A stretch of 6,544 nt of DNA from Desulfobacteraceae bacterium (GTDB lineage: Bacteria; Desulfobacterota; Desulfobacteria; Desulfobacterales; Desulfosarcinaceae), in assembly GCA_027031325.1 (NCBI GenBank), contig JALVRI010000130.1, positions 1-6,544 on the forward strand. Direction: 5' to 3'. Each line of letters begins with the position of its first letter. Position 1 is the stretch's first letter. Made by a program: the position numbers and the translations under genes. The notes under the pieces are model-generated. The model saw only the letters and a program-made list of their open reading frames with translations. It was not told the origin of the DNA and ran no database searches. Positions 3,551-6,544 of the stretch are shown piece after piece.

Positions 3551-6226
3551 TCAGCTCCCGGCGTAGCGAGTTGCCAATTGGCGGGCCAGCTCTTTTTCCT
3601 CCTGGACTGTTTTTACCTTTCCGTTGAGCTTGGCATCGCGTATCCGGTCCAGGATTTTTCGAAAAGCAGGGCCGGGCTCCAGCCCCATGGCGATAAGGTC
3701 TTTACCGGTGATTGCCGGTCGCAGATGCTTGTAGGAGGTGCAGAAGGCGGAGACGGCTTTTTGCCCGTGACGGCTCTGGCAACAGGCCATCATGTACAAT
3801 CTCGGTTCAAGGTCGAATTTGTTCAGGCGATGGAAGATCGCGCTGGGCCGGGCGTCTTTGTTCCGATCCAACCATAGGGCGCATTTTTCGGCATCGAGCC
3901 TCTGGATGCCGAAAAGGCGGGTCAGGCCGGGAGGAATTTCCAGCCTTTTGCATAGGGTGATGGTCCGGCCCAGAGACAATCCTTTTATCAAGGCCATGAA
4001 GTAGATCCGCCAGGGTTGGTAGTCGGTGTCGAAAAACAGCAGTTCGTGCCAGGCCAGCACGTGTTTTACCGCCGTCAGCAGGGCCGCCGTCGACTTGTTG
4101 AAAGATATGTCCTCGTGAATGACCCTGAGCAATTTGTAGTCGTCCATGCGTTTGATGGCCGGCAAAGGGTCGGGCTCCTGGAGGATCAGGCGCAGTTCGG
4201 TCAATACCCTCTTTCCGGACAGACGTTTGAAAAAGTTCATTCGGACGGCGTTTTCAATAAGGTTGGCCGTGAGCTTGCCGATGGTGAAGCCGAAACGCTG
4301 TTCGAATCTGATGGCCCTGAAGACGCGGGTTGGGTCTTCCACGAAGCTCATGTTGTGCAGAACCCGGATGACGCCGTCTTTGAGATCCTTCTGGGCTGCA
4401 AAAAAATCTATCAGACGGCCGAATTTGTCCGGGTTCAGGGCGATGGCCAAGGTGTTGATGGTAAAGTCGCGCCGAAACAGATCCAGCTTGATGGAACTCA
4501 TCTCGACGTCGGGCAAAGCGGCCGGCGAGCGGTAGTATTCCAGCCGTGCCGTGGCAATGTCGATCTTGAAACCGTCTTCAAAAGTAACCACCGCGGTTGC
4601 GAACTTGGCATGGGTGTGGAGGCGGGCGCCGGCAGTCTTGGCAAGGGCTCTGGCAAATTCGATCCCGTCGCCTTCTATCACCAGGTCCACGTCCTCGTTG
4701 GAATGATAAAGAAAAAGGTCCCGCACGAATCCACCCACGACATAAGCCTGAAAACCGAGTTGTTCTGCGATTTGTCCTGCTTGTTCGAGCAGTCTTATTA
4801 TTCTGGCGCTCAGTCTTTCCTGGAGGAAATTGGCCACGTTACGGGTTCTGGCATGGATGGTGGGCCGATCGGGATCCGGGAAACGACCATTGTGGAGTCT
4901 GGTCTGGCGAACCAGGATGTCGAGCAGGTCGGTGCGGGTGATGACCCCGACCAGCTTGTCGCCGTCAACGACCGGCAGGATGCGCTGTTTGCGGGCGATG
5001 ATTTTTTCCTGGATGGTTTCCAGATCGTCGTCCGGTTCAGCGACGATCATCTCCGTGTCCATGTACTCCGATACCACAACGTCGCCCAAGTGATGGTAAA
5101 TGGCCTTTTCCACCACTTGGCGGGTGATATAGCCTTTCAAGGCGCTGTTCCCGCTTTCAGGATCAACCACCAGCAGGGCGTTGATGTTATATCTTCTCAA
5201 AAGCTGCTGGGCCTGGCGGCAGGTCTTGTCGGCCCCGATGGTGATTGGTGGCTGGGACATGAGATGGCGCGCCCTGCGCCGTGATCTTACCCGGCGATGG
5301 AGAATGCCGAGCAGGGTTTGTTCGACTTGGGCCAGGGTTTGTTCCCTTATGGTAGCCGAAGCGGCATGCCGATGTCCGCCGCCGCCCAATTCAGAAGTCA
5401 CGGCCCCCACGTCGATTTCTCCGGAGCGGCTTCTGGCCACCACGTAAACCTTGTTTTCCATCAGGGTGATGGCAAACAGATTGTCGATTCCCTCCATTTT
5501 GACCATCTTATGGACGAGGAAAGCGTAGTCCGGCAGATAGGTATCGTAGCTGGTCTTGGTTATGATAACTTCGACACCGTTTATCATGTGGTGGGTGGCC
5601 GCCTGGATCAGGTCGTTCAAAAAGCCGATTTGCTCAGGGCTGAATTCGCGCGCCATCAGGTTGGCTATGACGTTCAGGTTTGCTCCCCTGGAAAGCAGGA
5701 AGGCCGCCGCCTGCAGGTCTTCGGCCGTGGTGGAATTGAAAGTGAAGGCCCCGGTATCCTCGTATATTCCAAGGCAGAGAATCGTTGCTTCTTCAGCCGA
5801 TAAGTGAATTTGGCGTTCCCGGATCAGTCCTGTCAGGATCGTGGCTGTCGCTCCCACCTGACGGTAAACTTCGAACCGTCCCCGGATATCGTTCGGCTTG
5901 GGGGGATGATGGTCGTAGATATGGATTTCCAGGTCCTTGTTTGCCAGAAGTCCGGCCAGGTTGCCGAGACGATCAGGGTTGCGCGTATCTACCAATACGA
6001 GGCGTCCCACCTTTTCGAAATCGATATTCCTGATCTCGGCCAGATTGAAAAGATAGACCACCGAGTCGATAAAAAAGTTGCGCAGACTTCTTTCCTGGGA
6101 GCCCGGAAATACCACCAGAGCGTCGCGATATAGCTTCTGGGCGGCCAGAAGTGATGCCAGGGCATCAAAATCGGCATTGAGGTGGGTTGTTATCAGGGTC
6201 AGTGTTTTTGATGGCCTTTTTTGCAT
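3551..6226 (-). CDS. DHH phosphoesterase - CBS pair - tRNA nucleotidyltransferase fusion (probably A-adding)
   Basis: The 891-residue protein joins three modules. Residues 1-310 form a DHH/DHHA1 phosphoesterase of the NrnA/RecJ type, with HLNADFDA at 15-22, VDTRN at 79-83, DHH at 105-107, EDTGAF at 156-161 and GGGGHRHAA at 281-289, so the metal ligands look intact. Residues 323-440 form two CBS repeats, which commonly sense adenine nucleotides. Residues 490-891 are a class II nucleotidyltransferase, with GGFVRD at 498-503, catalytic DVD at 512-514, RRDFTIN at 585-591 and EDPTRVFRAIRF at 630-641. The C-terminal block GKDLIAMGLEPGP is at 841-853. This architecture is known from A-adding tRNA nucleotidyltransferases (Aquifex), which complete CCA ends begun by a separate CC-adding enzyme. 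A full CCA-adding or poly(A) polymerase activity cannot be excluded. The ATG at 6226 lacks a good ribosome site, but an in-frame stop seven codons upstream limits alternatives. Confidence 0.93.
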   Translation of the reverse strand: MQKRPSKTLTLITTHLNADFDALASLLAAQKLYRDALVVFPGSQERSLRNFFIDSVVYLFNLAEIRNIDFEKVGRLVLVDTRNPDRLGNLAGLLANKDLEIHIYDHHPPKPNDIRGRFEVYRQVGATATILTGLIRERQIHLSAEEATILCLGIYEDTGAFTFNSTTAEDLQAAAFLLSRGANLNVIANLMAREFSPEQIGFLNDLIQAATHHMINGVEVIITKTSYDTYLPDYAFLVHKMVKMEGIDNLFAITLMENKVYVVARSRSGEIDVGAVTSELGGGGHRHAASATIREQTLAQVEQTLLGILHRRVRSRRRARHLMSQPPITIGADKTCRQAQQLLRRYNINALLVVDPESGNSALKGYITRQVVEKAIYHHLGDVVVSEYMDTEMIVAEPDDDLETIQEKIIARKQRILPVVDGDKLVGVITRTDLLDILVRQTRLHNGRFPDPDRPTIHARTRNVANFLQERLSARIIRLLEQAGQIAEQLGFQAYVVGGFVRDLFLYHSNEDVDLVIEGDGIEFARALAKTAGARLHTHAKFATAVVTFEDGFKIDIATARLEYYRSPAALPDVEMSSIKLDLFRRDFTINTLAIALNPDKFGRLIDFFAAQKDLKDGVIRVLHNMSFVEDPTRVFRAIRFEQRFGFTIGKLTANLIENAVRMNFFKRLSGKRVLTELRLILQEPDPLPAIKRMDDYKLLRVIHEDISFNKSTAALLTAVKHVLAWHELLFFDTDYQPWRIYFMALIKGLSLGRTITLCKRLEIPPGLTRLFGIQRLDAEKCALWLDRNKDARPSAIFHRLNKFDLEPRLYMMACCQSRHGQKAVSAFCTSYKHLRPAITGKDLIAMGLEPGPAFRKILDRIRDAKLNGKVKTVQEEKELARQLATRYAGS

Positions 6227-6544
6227 GCTGTCGATAATTCGTCACCCGCAGTTTAAAAGTTCATTCTGATAATGTCTGGCATCATTTTTGTATGAGGAAT
6301 GATTCTATCGCAGGTATACCACGTTTGGAGGTGTGCGTCCAAAAAGTTTCTTGATGATTGACCAACGGTGCGGAATTACTCATAATGGGATAAATAGGTT
6401 GTCGTTTAAAAACGTTTATGATACCAAAAGGATACATGGATAAGGTTTTCAAGCAGGAAGATTTGTGACCTCACACCCGGCCGCAGATCCATAAATCAGC
6501 CGCGCTCAGGCTAGCGCCGGGCAAATTTGGATTCAAGGGCGCTT
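6227..6544. other. Non-coding upstream region of the fusion gene
   Basis: These 318 bases are richer in A and T than the genes and contain no convincing coding sequence. A 51-codon minus-strand reading (6282-6437) has no ribosome site and crosses the candidate promoter. At the extreme right, ten minus-strand codons ending in TAG (6511-6513) could be the C-terminus of a preceding gene, but too little is visible to decide. A 5-bp hairpin overlaps that stop without a T-run. Confidence 0.6.
6313..6342 (-). promoter_or_regulatory. Candidate extended -10 promoter for the fusion gene
   Basis: On the minus strand TATACC (6313-6318, four of six matches) is preceded by TGG, giving an extended -10, and after 18 bases by a weak TTGGAC (6337-6342). 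The leader would be about 80 bases. A perfect TTTGGA-N8-TCCAAA inverted repeat (6324-6343) occupies the spacer and -35 region, a placement expected for a repressor operator. Both assignments are by pattern only. Confidence 0.33.

Noticed and set aside
4016..5284. A 422-codon open frame on the plus strand opposite the fusion gene
   Set aside because: It lies wholly antisense to a gene with clear domain motifs and its product resembles no family. It is best explained by the codon bias of the true gene leaving stops rare in this frame.
6275..6297. Sigma-54 promoter on the plus strand (TGGCATC followed by TTTGTA)
   Set aside because: The GG-N10-GC core fails at the second element and there is no gene downstream on that strand.
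6282..6437. A 51-codon minus-strand frame upstream of the fusion gene
   Set aside because: There is no Shine-Dalgarno sequence and no recognisable motif, and it spans the best promoter pattern of the region. It is probably chance.
6511..6544. C-terminal end of a preceding minus-strand gene (ten codons then TAG)
   Set aside because: Only ten codons are visible and a second frame is also open here. Nothing distinguishes it from chance without sequence beyond the edge.

Overview
The window reads as chromosomal housekeeping sequence from a moderately GC-rich bacterium, most likely a deltaproteobacterium in the broad sense (Desulfobacterota, the Desulfuromonadia or a syntrophic relative). This placement is inferred from protein resemblance and gene order: a DHH-CBS-nucleotidyltransferase fusion, then trpS, scpA and scpB on one strand. 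No database search was possible. All supported genes lie on the minus strand, so the window is described here from its right end to its left end, in the direction of transcription.

Bases 6544-6227 are a non-coding upstream region. It holds a candidate extended -10 promoter with a small inverted repeat between its elements, and possibly the last codons of a preceding gene at the edge. Bases 6226-3551 encode an 891-residue fusion: a DHH/DHHA1 phosphoesterase module, a CBS pair and a tRNA nucleotidyltransferase/poly(A) polymerase module. This is the architecture of A-adding tRNA nucleotidyltransferases. A 238-base gap follows, with an inverted repeat and a candidate promoter, and then trpS (3312-2320). 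Its product carries a four-cysteine motif like that of the [4Fe-4S] TrpRS of Thermotoga. scpA (2285-1575) and scpB (1559-831) follow closely and encode the two non-SMC subunits of condensin.

Left of scpB lies a compact tRNA-Val(CAC) unit (790-716, CCA encoded). It has its own candidate promoter, whose -35 box overlaps the scpB stop codon, and a strong intrinsic terminator. Next comes a leader with a well-formed candidate promoter and two GC-rich hairpins, and finally the first 153 codons of cobQ (cobyric acid synthase), cut by the window edge.

The genes serve tRNA 3'-end synthesis or repair, tRNA charging, chromosome segregation and cobalamin synthesis. I found no mobile element, CRISPR array, toxin-antitoxin pair or defence system. 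The most interesting items are the fusion, which joins a hydrolase to a polymerase, the probable iron-sulfur TrpRS, and the structured leaders of trpS and cobQ. These are uncommon variants of known families rather than a clearly new system.
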